A DNA stretch of 64,000 bases from Siderastrea radians (GCA_964017195.1 OZ024895.1:22329233-22393232); one strand, 5' to 3'; positions 10,082-22,080 are shown, numbered from the stretch's first letter. The notes: generated by a model not told the origin, from the sequence alone. Made by a program: numbers and translations.

Positions 10082-11361
10082 TCAAGGCTTCAGTTTTAAA
10101 CTAATCGCCCTGTTAGCTGATCCTGAAATAACAGTAGCCACTTTTGAGGGAAGCACACCGCCAATTTTGGGCAAAGAATCATAATCTAAGGCATAGCCAC
10201 CACTGACGATGTTTCCACTATCCTTTGGCAACTTTCGCTGGACTGGCTTCGATGTCCTGAAAACCCCATCAATACGTTCGAGAGATTTGTTCCTATAGTT
10301 TGGAGTCTGATCCCCTTTTTGGATAACACGTGACATCGCCGTGGAGTCAGTGGTACCATCAGCTTGCTTCTTCTCCATTGGTTGATCTTCTGCCAAGGTT
10401 TTACTTCCGTACCCGCTAGTTGTAAGAGACCCTTCAAGGTATTTTCTCCAAGAGTCATTTAAGTCGATGGTTTCTACCGATGTCTGCGGTTCGTGGATTC
10501 CATTTACGCCATTATCAAGAATGTTTCTTTGAAATTTCTTTGGCGGATAATGGTCAAGTTCTGAATCACTCGTGGATTTTCTTTTAACTGGAAAAGAATC
10601 AGTTGAGTCGATTTCTGGTTGTGGGACATAAGCACTGGTTGAATCGCAGAGAACAGGAGATCTAGGTTTACGAGTTATTCCGCCACGAGTAGTCGAGGGC
10701 ATAGTTTGAGGCATTTCGTCAAAGCTTTTATCACCACAGAGGTAATGTTTGCTGATTTTACTCAGCCTTGATATTTTGGATGTTATTTCTTGATTGATCC
10801 TTTTTCTTCCAGTTGAATTACACTTTAGAGATTTTTTGGTGTTGTCGTTTCCCATTCGACTGGCAAGCGGAACGTTGCATTCGGAAGAGAGGGGATTCTT
10901 AACGACTTCTTTGTTCCTGAAAGTGTATTCTCCGGCGCTTCTTTTATAGACTGGATTTATTGGAGGGCGACAATCAAGAGAGCTGGCGGTCAACTTTCTT
11001 TGGACGTTCGTAAATGCAGGCTTCTCGGGTAGGAATCGCGTGGGAGCACACTCTGTTTGACCGTAGAAGCATTCGCCCAAGCCATTTCTGTGGGAAGCAG
11101 GGATAGCAGACCTCGGTCGGCCACGAGTTGGCATGCCTGTGACATTTCTGGCAGAGACAGGAGGTTCCTTGTGCTGGTGAATCATAGTGGTTGTGGTATC
11201 TCTTACATTGGTACAGTTTGGGCAAGCGCACGATGGTGGCATATAACTATAGTGGCTGCTCCAATATAAGTATTCTTCTCTTGTCAAGTAAGGTCGGAGG
11301 AAACACGCATCTGAAGTAGTATTGCGGCTCGTTATTTTCATCGTAGACAAGGGAGCAAACA
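10082..11361 (-). CDS. Second exon of an unrecognised two-exon gene with C-x-C-x2-C motifs
   Basis: On the minus strand, cgctttcag|TG is a strong acceptor at 11362/11361. It completes a Leu codon in phase 1 with the exon at 12858-13032, and 425 codons follow to TGA. Near its start lie FLRPYLTREEYLYWSSHYSYM and then SCACPNC, a C-x-C-x2-C cluster echoing CSCGAC in exon 1. The rest is Ser/Thr/Lys/Arg-rich and probably disordered, with basic clusters (STGRKRINQ, FPVKRKS, YPPKKFQRN) that could be nuclear signals. The full product is 484 residues. No known domain is recognised. The paired Cys motifs could bind metal (inference), and a nuclear role is plausible but unproven. Confidence 0.65.
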
Positions 11362-12857
11362 CTGAAAGCGAACAAACAAACAAACCAAAAAAACAAAAGT
11401 AAAATGAAAATTAAGCTTAAGAATTAGGCTAGTTTCAGAGTTGTGATTCGCTGTAGTAATTTACACAGTCTAAAATAGGCCAGTGATTTTGCGAACTGCG
11501 CCCTTGAAAGTGAAATGGATTTCTGGCTGCGTCGCGTCTTTTCCACTGCTTTTCTAATTCTTTTGTGAAGACTGTTGGCGATGTATTAGCCTTTTGTTGA
11601 CAAACAAATTGACGCCAATTGACGTCTCTCCTCTGTTTTGTTGTACATTTTGTCATAACGTTGTTGCTGAGAGGACCAACCTCTTAGCAAATTGACGTCA
11701 GCATCAAAGACTGACGTCTGTTTGTTAATTAAAATAATGTAAGAGGGGTTTTGTTACTTACAGTTGTAAACATATCAATTTAAATTAAATTTCTCAGAAA
11801 CTGAACGTCGTAACGGCGACGAAACTCTGCATTTCAAAAAGCCTATTACACTGGTTCTCAAGTTTTCGAGAACAAGGCTAAACATTTTTACTGCTGTAAC
11901 ATGTTTCTCACATTTATTAAGTACCAAGTAATCTACTTGACCTATTTCCCTGATTGACAGGTCTACGATTATAGGCTTCGAAAGGCTCATTGTTTCAAAA
12001 TGGCGTCAGGAAGTCGTTAATTTTTTATGACGTCATGTTTATTACAGGATGTAATGTGTTCATTAGCATTGCTCTGTCGGCTTACTCAGTAACCATATCG
12101 CAAATTGGTAAATGCTGCGTTTGCTTTTGCTGGAAGAACGAATTGTTTAATCGTTTATTTAATCGCTTAAGCTTGGCTTAAACCTCTCAATCATTCAAAG
12201 CTTCTGTAATTCGATGGGGAAGTGTGCATGAGGGCTATCAATGCAGATCTAGTTTTAGTCGTTTATTACTTAGTAATACGATATGTGATAATAAGCTTGT
12301 TATGTAGCGTCAGTATAGACTGGGTCAGTATAAACTTGGCTTAGTAGGGACGTTGACTGGCGTCGATAAATGGTGCACGTTTGCTTCAGTCAGCGTCAGA
12401 GTCCGCTAATATTTCGCGCCATTTTTCAGTACAGTTACACTCACGTAGCCTAATTACCATTACGGTAAATTGACCGCCTTACAAAACCGATGAGCCTTCA
12501 AGCGTTAACCTTTTATTCTAACAAAGGTAGAGTCAGACATTTTGTTTATACTTTTTGTCGACGACTGGGCTTAGCAGGTTCTACCTTTGGTTCGTGAAGT
12601 GCGGTCTTGACTTTTGAGTATATGGATGGAATTCTTGAGACATAGAGTAGCCATTCAAGTGAAAGCTATTGAGCAGTACTGTCGTCTAGTGTTGTTTGTT
12701 TGTCAATAAAATGTAAAGTAAATTTGAGAAATTGTGTTCAGTCTTTGTTAACTTGACTAGTCTTGATTGAAAGGGAGAAAAGGGTTGTGCTTAAGTAAGT
12801 GTTTCCGATAGCCTGGTGTAGGAGAAAAGAGCAAGACAAACACTCTAATTTACTCAC
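11362..12857 (-). other. Intron of the two-exon gene
   Basis: Bounded by GTGAGT at the donor and CTTTCAG at the acceptor on the minus strand. It contains AT-rich sequence with several GACGTC-like palindromes (for example near 11620, 11695 and 12030), but no tRNA or transposon end that I can define. Confidence 0.5.
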
Positions 12858-13032
12858 AATAACGACTTCCTCTCTGCGCAGAGAGCACGTGGTGGCTGTC
12901 TTCATCACGAAAACCGAGGCTACAGCACGAGGGCTTCTGCGGGATAGCACAAAACCGTGGATAACACGCGCCACAGCTGCAACCAGGTTGAAAAGGTGGA
13001 GGCATTCTGTTATGAACGCGACATGGCATCAT
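12858..13032 (-). CDS. First coding exon of the same two-exon gene
   Basis: It starts at ATG 13032 (tandem ATGATG), with an in-frame TAG three codons upstream, so the start is well defined. The 58 codons include MPPPFQPGCSCGACYPRFC, a C-x-C-x2-C-x4-C cluster, then PSCCSLGF. The donor is CGTTATT|GTGAGTAA on the minus strand. The leftover T joins TG of the exon starting at 11361 and keeps the frame. The roughly 1.5-kb intron has no other supported exon; a 73-codon minus frame at 11435-11656 lies in it but has no matching splice sites. Confidence 0.6.
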
Positions 13033-13482
13033 CTTGCGCTACCTGGATAAAAATGGAGAAGATTTGTTAGCTCACTTGTTTGTTTGCAGAGTTAATGGAA
13101 TAACTATCATAAATTACACATATATTACGTGCTACGCACTCCTCTTTGCAAAAAAAGTTCGCGTAAGATTATTTATTTTCCAAACGTACCTGAATATAGG
13201 TCCACTGCGAAGTTTACAGCTTGCTACGTTCCTGCGGAAGGATGTGTGAAATAATCTTGTTTTCCTACCAGATCGTATTTTCCCAGGTAGGCCAATGACG
13301 TAAACCCTTAGTTTCTACGAAGCAGAAGAAAAACAACCGCAATATTTTAGGCAGGTTTAAGTGAGCGTAACGGGTGGTTGAAACTCGTAGTGATAACTTT
13401 GGCAAACAAACTTCTTTCCCCTTAACTATCTCTTTATGTTTCATTAAATACTAGTGAAAAATATATACGTTTTCTTGTCAGC

Positions 13483-14012
13483 AACATTTGGATGCATACC
13501 CGGAAAACGATATTGATTTTGCCAAAAATTTAGTGCGTGATCCATCTAACGTGCTGATACGGAACGATATTGACCTTCGAACAAACTTTGACGTGGTTTT
13601 TCCGTTTATGCATGAGATACGACACGCTACAACCCTGCCTAAGGATCGCATATTCTCTTCAGTTTGTTTGTTTATAACTGCCCACGTTAAAACTGGGAAA
13701 TACCTGACTGCACTAGCAGCAATAATAGATTTTGGATCCGTGTCAGAGACAAAGTTCATAGAACCGACTTACACAGTAACTGTACTGTTTAACTTCAGTT
13801 TAACACTGAGAGGAAGTCGTTTAATATGCTTGACTAGGTTTTTAAGAAGCTTAAGGGGCTTTTTTAATTTCGTTTCCCTTAAGGCGAGAATGAAGGATCC
13901 ATTACATCATAAGTGCAAGAGTACAAATTTGAATTTTTCTTCGGAAAGCATTTTAAAAATTTCACTGCACCCCTGTCCCCTATGCTCATTAACTCTAATT
14001 TGTCACACAAGT
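13483..14012 (+). CDS. Possible internal exon or decayed ORF, function unknown
   Basis: An acceptor-like ttttcttgtcag|CAACATTTG at 13482/13483 is followed by an open frame of about 175 codons. The first 80 codons look protein-like (YPENDIDFAKNLVRDP, IRNDIDLRTNFDVV, TAHVKTGKYLTALAAI) and hold an internal echo of N-D-I-D. The second half is hydrophobic and basic and looks non-coding, so any real exon probably ends earlier. No family is recognised. The opposite strand is also open over 93 codons. It lies upstream of the 13032 gene in divergent orientation. Confidence 0.25.
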
Positions 14013-14015
14013 TAG

Positions 14016-17000
14016 AACCACCTGGTTCAGCATAATAAACAGTATCACGAAAAAGAAGTTCCAGAAAGCTTTTAGTTGAGTGCTACACTTTTATAGACTG
14101 TAAAGTTAGAACCTGACCTCGACTCCCCATAAACGACAATCCTGCTCCACGTCAGTTTATTTGAATGTCACATCAGTTTTGGGGCTTTACTGACCCAGAG
14201 ACAAGTCTTTTGCTCCATATGAGAAAAGGTTGAAAGGTGTGCCGCTAACAAGGATTTTACCCGATGTTGTTTTGTCACACTACGTTTATACCGCACAGGA
14301 ACAAAATCTTGAATAGTTTTCTCACTTGTTAAACTAAACAGGAAATCATTTGATTTCTGAGTCAAAACAATTGCCTCTGGCCCTGCCTCTAGCTGTGGAA
14401 TTGAGCATCAGTTCTGAAATCCTTTCCTTCATATACAGTTATAAACTAAATTTGTTCAGTGACAGTTATAAAATTGACGATTAAGCAAAACAAGCAAAAC
14501 TTCCTGCTTTCTGTCCTTTGGAACGATTTTTTAAGGTGACGTAAGCTTAGTAAGCAAGCACAAGAGCTAGAGTCACACACACTGAAGCACTCAAGTCAAG
14601 AACATAAACCGTGTGAAGGAGAGGAGAATTGCTGAACGTTATGTAACTACACGTACTTAAAAATAATAATCGTTTCACGTTCTCTTGCATGAATCCAAGA
14701 ACTCTGACCATCGTTTAAGTAAACGTATTCCATCTCAGTGAACTGTTATATTCTGCTAGTTTATCTAGTTTCTATGACAACTGGTCGGGCACATCAACTT
14801 TAATTGTCCTAACTGCTTCACGTTTGAATATGTATAAAGAACACTCAAACTGAAATATTTTGCTTTAGGGCACACTCAGGAAAAGACTGAGTAATTAATT
14901 TGCGGTAAAGTTTCTGTTTCGCGTTTCAGCACGTAATCTTGTGTTCCGGAAATGCTAACACAACCTGTTTTGCGATTGAGCAATGTAAAATTGTGGTGCG
15001 TGTGATTGACTAAAAAAATTGATCAAGCGCTAGACTCTCACTCTCTCAAATTTTGCTTGTGAGACATGTTACGATAAAAAGAGATTTTAATGCACGTGGA
15101 AAAATACTACAATCTTAATAAACCGAACTGCAAGTCATGCAGGTATCACGTATACCGTTAGAACAAAACCCCATTCGAATATGAAATAAGCTGGAGTTTA
15201 CGGTGCAGAATCAAATTTCTTTATATTCCTATAATTCCTTAGTGACACTGCGTTGACGAGATACCACTTAATGCCACTCCTGTAGACAGTCATCCATAAG
15301 TAATAGCTTTTGAGTTGTACCCGTAACCGAACAAGTGAAGATGTCGTGAACAATAAAAACACCAAGTTGCTTTATCCCACTTGGTTTACAAAGACGCTTC
15401 AGCTCAGCCATGGAGTTGAATTCCTCAAAACCGCTGTCGTACAGTAATCATTTTCACTTGAATGCTGTCGTTATTCAGTACTTTATTTAGGGGTTTCTCG
15501 AATTCTGTTTTTCCGGCTCTAACATGACATGCATTTGTCCTTGAATGCGTAGATACTGTAAGCCCGCTGTATCTTTTTCAAGCCGTAAGTTTAAAGCAAA
15601 TTTAAAAAATAATTTATAAACCTGTTGCGAAAATTAAAATGTCGGATACAATGGTGGAAGGGGCAGTACGTTTTGTTACATGGTCAACCACTGGATGCAG
15701 AGCAAGGGCGCTCTCTTATTGACTCCCTACTAATATAATAGAGTGTGAGCCTTATATCCTATGAGAACAGAAGTCGCGCGAAACAGGTAGCCAAAAATGT
15801 TTTTTTGGCTAAAATGTTTAATTTGTTTTGATTAGTGAAAAACATTCCTCATAACCATGGGTTGTCTATGTAATAAAACAATTATTCCACTCAATGATGT
15901 CATTCATGAATTGATATCCAACTCAGCGCTGCTCGCCTCATTGACTATCTAAACAATAAAGTTCTTCTGTCGAAGGCACTATCGTGTGATAGACTGCTCG
16001 AGAATATTTGATGTTTGAACATCAAATTTCCGAGGGAACCTATCACACATAGGGCCTATTGCTTTTATTGTACAACGCTAAATTTTGAGCGAAAAATTGC
16101 TGACAATTGCAATGCGATTATTATGTCACGAAAAATGGAGCGGGAAAGCCCCCAAGGTGACTGACGTGTACACGGAAACCATTTGAACATTTAATGCACG
16201 TTGTTCATTTCTTATAATTTACACTGGAAAAGGTTAAAAAGCTAGCAATCTTTTCTCCGAAAATTGCCAGAAACGGGCACTATGCGCTGATAGGCGCCCG
16301 CTGAGGACAGACACTATCGCGTCACGTGATCGATTTCGACCAATGGGAGCACGCCATTCAGCGAAAATTTAGGGTTGTACTGATAAGAGCTTATGTACGA
16401 CTCTATTTCGTGCCGGTATAATTGTTAAATATTTTTGTCTTGGACGGGTTGGCCTTGAGCTAGGACGGTTGGCTTTAACAAGAAGCTGAAAAAAAAATTT
16501 TCTTTCAGTTTTATATTCGAGAGTATATGATGGATAACACGTCCGAGCGAAATTGAATAATATCCTTGATTGAAGGGAAAAAGACATATAAGGACGTTTA
16601 GACATTTTAATTTGAATTTGGAACGAGAAAGAATAACAACTGGTTACGAAACTAAGCCTAACACTTTCCGCAAATAAAAATACTGGATTTTTCAGAGTAG
16701 AAATGATAGAGCAATAAATATTACCTTATTTCTTCTCCACCTTCCACTTAATAATGTTGGAAGGTTAGATAAAGATCTGCTTGAAGCGAGTTGAAGAAAC
16801 TGAAACGCAATTTGCCAGCACGGTCAATAAGTAACTTGCTATTAATGATTTTCTCCGGTACTTTATTTCCAAAAATCGAAGGCGCCGCATTTATTTTTAC
16901 GATTTCATGGAAAACTAGAGTTTAGAGGCAATAGTCTTAATTTTTGCCTTTATTTCTACTTCGCACATATCGCAAAAATTAGCGGCAATAAGCCAATCCA

Positions 17001-18198
17001 CTAGGGGAAGCATAAATCTTATGTTCAGCCAGCTACAATATTTTCACCTTAAGTCGTAAATTGAAAGGTTGTGTACGATTACGTATCAGCTCAACGGTGC
17101 GGCTTTCACCGTGGCTTAAAAACAAATATTTTGCATGGACTCCCAACCCACAATGAAAACAAACTATCCAGCTTTTGATAGATAACTGCTACTAGCAAAG
17201 TAACAGAGATAAAACAGACTGAAACTCACCTCAGCGGTCAATACACAGTTTTGAATAATCTTGTAATAGCCGTTGCCTGAAATATTTTATACTTCTCCGT
17301 ATTTGCTTCACCGCATGTATAACGCATGAACTATAAATAGAACCTGTTTCCGCTGTTTTTTACTTCCTTGTTACAAAAAGGTTGATTGACAACTCTCGAG
17401 CACAACTTAAATATTTGTGCGTGATCTCAATGTAAAAATTTAAGATGTCAGCTTCAGTCAGTAGAACCGAGGTTCAATAATACTCCACTGAGTTTCTTTA
17501 GACTCATATTTTCTTTGATACTTTTAAAAGTTATAGGCAACTCCCAAGCAAAACTAAACTACTTGTACGTGAGCTTAATTTGCATTTTAAAGATGTTAGC
17601 TTCAGTAATTACTGAGAGCAGAACGAAGGAGTCCAATAATACTCATTTAAGTTTTATAAGACTTATGTCTTCCTTGTTACAGAAATGTGATTGACAAAGT
17701 ATTTGTAAACGATATGAACTTTTTCGGAAGAAATCCTCAATTATTCTAGAAAAGAGTTGACCCGAATTCTACTCAGTAGACTTCTCGTTGTCGACCACAC
17801 AGTTATTTTTGCAGAGTTAAAAAATAATTACCCCTCTAGTTTAACATGGAGCTACTTAATCAGTGGAAATATTTTTAATCAGTAATATGTATACTGGAGT
17901 AAGCTAAATTCCATAAAGCGTGGGAGGTTTCTCCAGCGTGCGTTGAAATTAGCTAAATATCCTGAAGGACTTCCTGTCCTGTGGATTATGATCTGTAGTT
18001 GTCCGAGCCACCAGGTGCACGAGGTCTTACTGCGCCTTTCAATACCATGCAGACTCTAAAATTCAAAGCTCAACCGACAAATGCGTTTTTCGCTACCGTC
18101 AATCAAATCTTCGGCGGCTCCTCCCAACTTCCCACTAGTGCAGAGCGCTGTTCGTATCATTACATTACAATAATTCGCACACTATACATTATGAGTTA
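14016..18198. other. Long AT-rich intergenic stretch
   Basis: No frame beyond about 80 codons, no tRNA and no defined transposon. The region holds one clear hairpin (15984-16048) and a few short repeats of an ACTATCG...GATAG motif (near 15979, 16278 and 16313). Short open frames at 14168-14365 and 16369-16605 on the minus strand lack support. Confidence 0.5.
15984..16048. repeat. Hairpin with GTGTGATAG ends
   Basis: GTGTGATAG...CTCG...TTTGATGTT pairs with AACATCAAA...CGAG...CTATCACAC around a 2-base centre, with small bulges. A related but non-palindromic stretch occurs near 24700. Confidence 0.55.
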
Positions 18199-18440
18199 AA
18201 CACACAATATAGTTGTTTCTCCTATGGTCCGCATGTTAGCTCATATGCTTTATGGCATTATTATTTTTGTTTTGGATAAAAATTGCATATTAAACTGCTA
18301 ACTGACAAAAACAAAATAACTCTTACAGGATTACAGCAGGATTACCCCCGCCCCCCCAAAAAGAAAAAATCCTTCAACCCCCAAGAGGCAATAAATAATG
18401 ACTGATCCCGCTATTGTCCCATAAGTATCAGGTCGCATAA
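18199..18440. repeat. Upstream flank of the tRNA-Val unit, inverted copy at 21610-22080
   Basis: Two blocks here recur inverted 3.5 kb away: the segment around TATAGTTGTTTCTCCTATGG (18208) and the segment AAGAGGCAATAAATAATGAC (18382) up to TCAGGTCGCATAA. This shows that the inverted duplication includes tRNA flanks, not just the tRNA. Confidence 0.6.
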
Positions 18441-18475
18441 ATCTTTTCTGTATTTTAAGCCCTACGTGCGCGGTC

Positions 18476-18548
18476 GTTTCCGTAGTGTAGTGGATATCAC
18501 TTCTGCCTTACACGCGGAAGGTCGCCAGTTCAAGTCTGGCCGGAAACA
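18476..18548 (+). tRNA. tRNA-Val (UAC)
   Basis: A cloverleaf begins GTTTCCGTAGTGTAG and ends GGCCGGAAAC plus discriminator A. The anticodon loop is CTTACAC, giving anticodon TAC, with stem TCTGC/GCGGA (one G-T pair). The A box and B box (AGTTCAAGT) are recognisable. A D-loop base differs from the copy at 53435 (GGATATC for GGTTATC), so activity is likely but not certain. It forms the left end of a palindrome with 19363-19435. Confidence 0.85.
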
Positions 18549-18860
18549 ATTGTCTTGTTGTTTTATGTCACAAAAAGCAGAGAAACGTAGTCCCTTTGAA
18601 TTTTTTGCTTAATACGTTTTTGTTGATGCTTTCCTTTTTACTTGAGGAGGTAACAAAATCTGTCAAACGTTAATTGCATTAAAACAGGAATAAGTGCCCG
18701 ACAGCAGGTTACTTTTTGCTGGGAAACAAAGATTGCAAAGGTTTCTTCCCAAGTAACCCTTCGCACTTTCCCCACGAGGTGAAAATTTGAAAATTATGAG
18801 GATGTATATCAGTTGTAATCTGACTTGGCCTCATCCACAATAAGAACCATTTTCATTTAA
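18476..18860 (+). repeat. Left arm of the tRNA-Val palindrome
   Basis: The tRNA and about 310 bases of downstream flank are repeated inverted at 19051-19435, including the blocks around GAAACAAAGATTGCAAAGG and GGCCTCATCCACAATAAG. Similarity stops at the tRNA 5' ends on the outside. Confidence 0.8.
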
Positions 18861-18861
18861 A

Positions 18862-18933
18862 TGTTTCCGGCACGCTTGAACTGGCGATCTTCCGCGTGTT
18901 AGACGGACGTGATAACCACTACACTACGGAAAC
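18862..18933 (-). tRNA. tRNA-Val (AAC)-like, probable pseudogene
   Basis: The minus-strand cloverleaf has the normal GTTTCCGTAGTGTAGTGGTT start and anticodon loop CTAACAC. The T arm is one base short and its 3' strand reads GTGCC instead of CTGGC, so the T stem does not close. It lies in the spacer of the tRNA-Val palindrome. Confidence 0.6.
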
Positions 18934-19050
18934 GACCGACACAAAAACTTGCCAAAGTTACAGCAAACCTCAAAAGATGGACCACCCCCTCACTTTTTGG
19001 TGAAATAAAGGGGCACGCATGCCTTAACTTTCTTGAGCAGGAATACGTTT

Positions 19051-19435
19051 TAAAATGAAAATGGTTCTTATTGTGGATGAGGCCAAGTCTGATTACAACT
19101 GATATACATCTTCATAATTTTAAAATTTTCACCTCGTGGGGAACGTGTGAAGGGTTACTTGGGAAGAAACCTTTGCAATCTTTGTTTCCCAGCAAAAAGT
19201 AACCTGCTGTCGGGCACTTATTCCTGTTTTAATGCAATTAACGTTTGACAGATTTTGTTACCTCCTCAAGTAAAAAGGAAAGCATCAACAAAAACGTATT
19301 AAGCAAAAAATTCAAAGAGACTACGTTTCTCTGCTTTTTGTGACATAAACCAACAAGAAAATTGTTTCCGGCCAGACTTGAACTGGCGACCTTCCGCGTG
19401 TGAGGCGGACGTGATAACCACTACACTACGGAAAC
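19051..19435 (-). repeat. Right arm of the tRNA-Val palindrome
   Basis: Inverse copy of 18476-18860 with a few substitutions, ending at the 5' end of the minus-strand tRNA-Val. The spacer between arms is about 190 bases. Confidence 0.8.
19363..19435 (-). tRNA. tRNA-Val (CAC)
   Basis: The minus-strand cloverleaf starts GTTTCCGTAGTGTAGTGGTT and has stem TCCGC/GCGGA. The anticodon loop is CTCACAC, giving CAC. The T arm GCCAG-TTCAAGT-CTGGC closes fully. It is the inverted partner of the UAC gene at 18476, so one arm has changed its anticodon middle base since duplication. Confidence 0.88.
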
Positions 19436-19718
19436 CACGTGATCTTCAGGGCCGAATTTATTCTTATTCAAAAAATGGTCATTGTTGAGGAAACGTCGGA
19501 CTGCGTTCCCTTAAGATTTGGAGTGTATCCCTTTTTCCATATCTCTTTAGACTCTTTCTGCAGACCTGCTACTACTGAAATTAAAAAGCTTATGAAAGGT
19601 ACACTGTGATAACGGCAAGGTTAGAGAGGCCTGGGGACGATAGAGAGGTTAGAGAGGTAACGAGGTCACAAAGGACAAACAAGGGACATTTGAAGTTGCA
19701 AGACATGTGGTCCCCATC

Positions 19719-20175
19719 CCCGGGGGGGGGGTACTTCCGTCAATTTAGGATAGGTGTGTGCCGCCAAGGTTCTCAAACCCTGACCCTATTTAAGGGTAGA
19801 AAATCGAGAATTGATACCCTTTTTAAAAAGGCCCAAAACCAAGAAATGGCACCCTATTTAAGGGAAACAAGATAACTTATAATTCTGTAACTAGGTGGTG
19901 AGGAGCGCCAACACAAGCTATAAACGTCTTTTTATAATCACTTTGTTAAACTTTATAACGTGTAGGACAGTTTTAACGGACCATATCTTTGTCGTTTTGC
20001 GCGTTGAGGTGAATACTGCAATTTAGTGACCCTATCTAAGGAACATCTAAGGATCACAATATCAAAAAACACCGAAAAGGATACCCTATTTAAGGACTGA
20101 GCACCTCAAAAACCCTACCCTATCGGGCGGCACATACCTATATATAGCGTATATAAGGAAGTACACCCACCCGGG
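19719..20175. mobile_element. CCCCGGGGG-ended TIR element, copy 2 (perfect 8-bp target duplication)
   Basis: Ends are CCCGGGGGGGGGGTACTTCC on the left and GGAAGTACACCCACCCGGG on the right. TCCCCATC flanks both sides (19711-19718 and 20176-20183). The interior repeats CCCTATTTAAGG-type blocks, and TATATAGCGTATATAAGG near the right end mirrors copy 1. It is a non-autonomous hAT-like element of the same family as 5724-6279. Confidence 0.75.
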
Positions 20176-21059
20176 TCCCCATCATAGTCGGTCAGTAACA
20201 ACAGTCTCATATCGTTCCGGCAGCGATCGCTCTGAAGATAGTGGCTCCTGCTCTGATCAAATGCAAACAAAAACTGTCAGTCCGACGCTACCTTTGCTGT
20301 GTGAAAATCACCGTCCGGATGACTTCACTTATTTGCATTAGACCAAGACGTGTACGGAAATCAAAGACCTTTTAACTGTTTAAGGTCTTAAGTAACCTCG
20401 CAATTTTCCACGTTGTGCAATTTGTCTAATGTGCCTGAACCATCCAGGGGTTCTGAATTCGTCGGGACGGCATTCGCGTCCAGATAGAGAAAGAAAAATT
20501 CGTCGCCGTAAGTTCACGTTCTTCGTAAATTTAATACCAGAATTTGGTCACTTGACGCTGCCGCCTTGCAGAGAACGGCAAAGAAATACACCGAAATGTA
20601 TAACGCACGTTCATTGTTTTCGGCTATTAAGTATTTAAAATCTTTGTTTAGCGACGCCCTCGTTGCCGGTACCGTCTTGGTTGCTAGAGGTCCTTGCAGT
20701 ATAAACTATAGCCTTCTGATCATCTCCCTATACCTTACTGAGTGTTCCCTCCTCTTAAAGGAACTATGTCACGGCGTTTTCATTCATTTTTCTGATCTGA
20801 CAAAATTATTTTCTCATTAACGGAAACCTCAAAAAAATAGTTTACTAAGTTAGAAAAACACCAAAGAAGTAATAATTAACCAAAACTAAACAAGGATGGT
20901 TACGACTGAGGGAGATTCAGACGGATTACGAATGACAAACTTGAAAAAACTTGCCAGCTTTTTCAAGTTGCGTTATCCGTGACGTAGCTCCTTTAAGAGT
21001 CAGAATCAAAATTGAAAACTGCGATAAGACCTGTGCATGAAAATAAAAGAAAAATCATT

Positions 21060-21131
21060 CTCCCCGGCGGGGAATCGAACCCCGGTCTCCCGCGTGACAG
21101 GCGGGGATACGCACCACTATACTACCGAGGA
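21060..21131 (-). tRNA. tRNA-Asp (GUC)
   Basis: The minus-strand cloverleaf runs TCCTCGGTAGTATAGTGG... with anticodon loop CTGTCAC, giving GTC. The T arm CGGGG-TTCGATT-CCCCG and a 7-bp acceptor stem close well, with discriminator G. The D arm reads GGTGCGTATC where the copy at 63281 has GGTGAGTATC. Confidence 0.9.
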
Positions 21132-21609
21132 AGCCAACTGACTGTTGAAAGGCTCTTTAAATTTTTTTTGTGTGAAAATAATGGTTAATGGGTAAGTACG
21201 CTCTACTGGGATACGGAATTTCGATTTCGGCCAAAGCAGAAAAACTATCCACGGAAATTATCCATCTTCCTCATCCGCATCTACGTGGATGCCTTCCCCC
21301 AGGCAAAACTCGTTTCAGAACTGCTTTGGGAAAGTGTGCTATTTGGAACCTCCGAATCAACAAACATTGGCTAAGGTTGAAGAGTTTGATAGCCGCGCTT
21401 CCATTAGAACCTCAAAGTCTCCTGTATTATTGGATATGACGAGAAAATTTCGAACTCGTTTTTTTTTTTTTAGGTATGAAATTTCTTGCTGTAATCCTGT
21501 AAAAGTTAATTTTTAATTGGCAGTTTTAATGCAAAAAAAATATTAATACCAAAAACCTGCGGTGAGTTAGAAAAATGAAGTTAACCTTGCGCCAATTCTT
21601 GGGGGTAAA

Positions 21610-22080
21610 GAACATGCGGACCGTAGTAGAAACAACTATATTGGTTATTTAACTAAAGACGACAGTCTTTAGACCGCCATCGTGGTTAATAACCAAAACC
21701 TCTCTCTTCTAACCTCTCTTACCGTCCAAAGCTGATAAATTGGCCCGCTAGTAAATCAGTGGATGCTACCATCGCTTCCAACCATTTCAACAAAGTTCTC
21801 ACCCATTTGAATCAACCAAACTAACCAACCAAAAAAACTTTTAAAATCATTTATTTGCTCTTCACTGACTTACACTTGAAAAAACAATAAGAATAACAAA
21901 AAGGAAATAGAAATAAAAAATAAAAAAACTAAAGAAAAAATGTTTCCGGCCAGGCTTGAACTGGCGACCTTCCGCGTGTTAGCGGGCGTGTATGCTGTAT
22001 GCGACCTGATACTTATGGGACAACAGCGGGATCAGTCATTATTTATTGGCTCTTGGGGGTTAAAGGATTTTTTTTTTCGG
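21610..22080. repeat. Inverted copy of the 18199-18440 flank with a truncated tRNA-Val
   Basis: GAACATGCGGACCGTAGTAG (21610) and GATCAGTCATTATTTATTGG (about 22030) are inverse copies of sequence upstream of the 18476 tRNA. The minus-strand tRNA-Val 3' half (21942 to about 21990, from CCGGAAAC back through the anticodon arm) is intact in sequence but its 5' half is deleted. This is a rearranged relic of the tRNA unit. Confidence 0.65.
21941..21990 (-). pseudogene. Truncated tRNA-Val 3' half
   Basis: The segment keeps the T arm (GCCAG-TTCAAGC-CTGGC) and acceptor 3' strand of tRNA-Val plus part of the anticodon arm. It then breaks into unrelated sequence at about 21990, so the D arm and 5' acceptor strand are missing. 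Confidence 0.7.

Noticed and set aside
11435..11656. Minus 73-codon ORF inside the intron of the two-exon gene
   Set aside because: It has an ATG but ends in its own stop, with no donor or acceptor that would join it in frame to the neighbouring exons.
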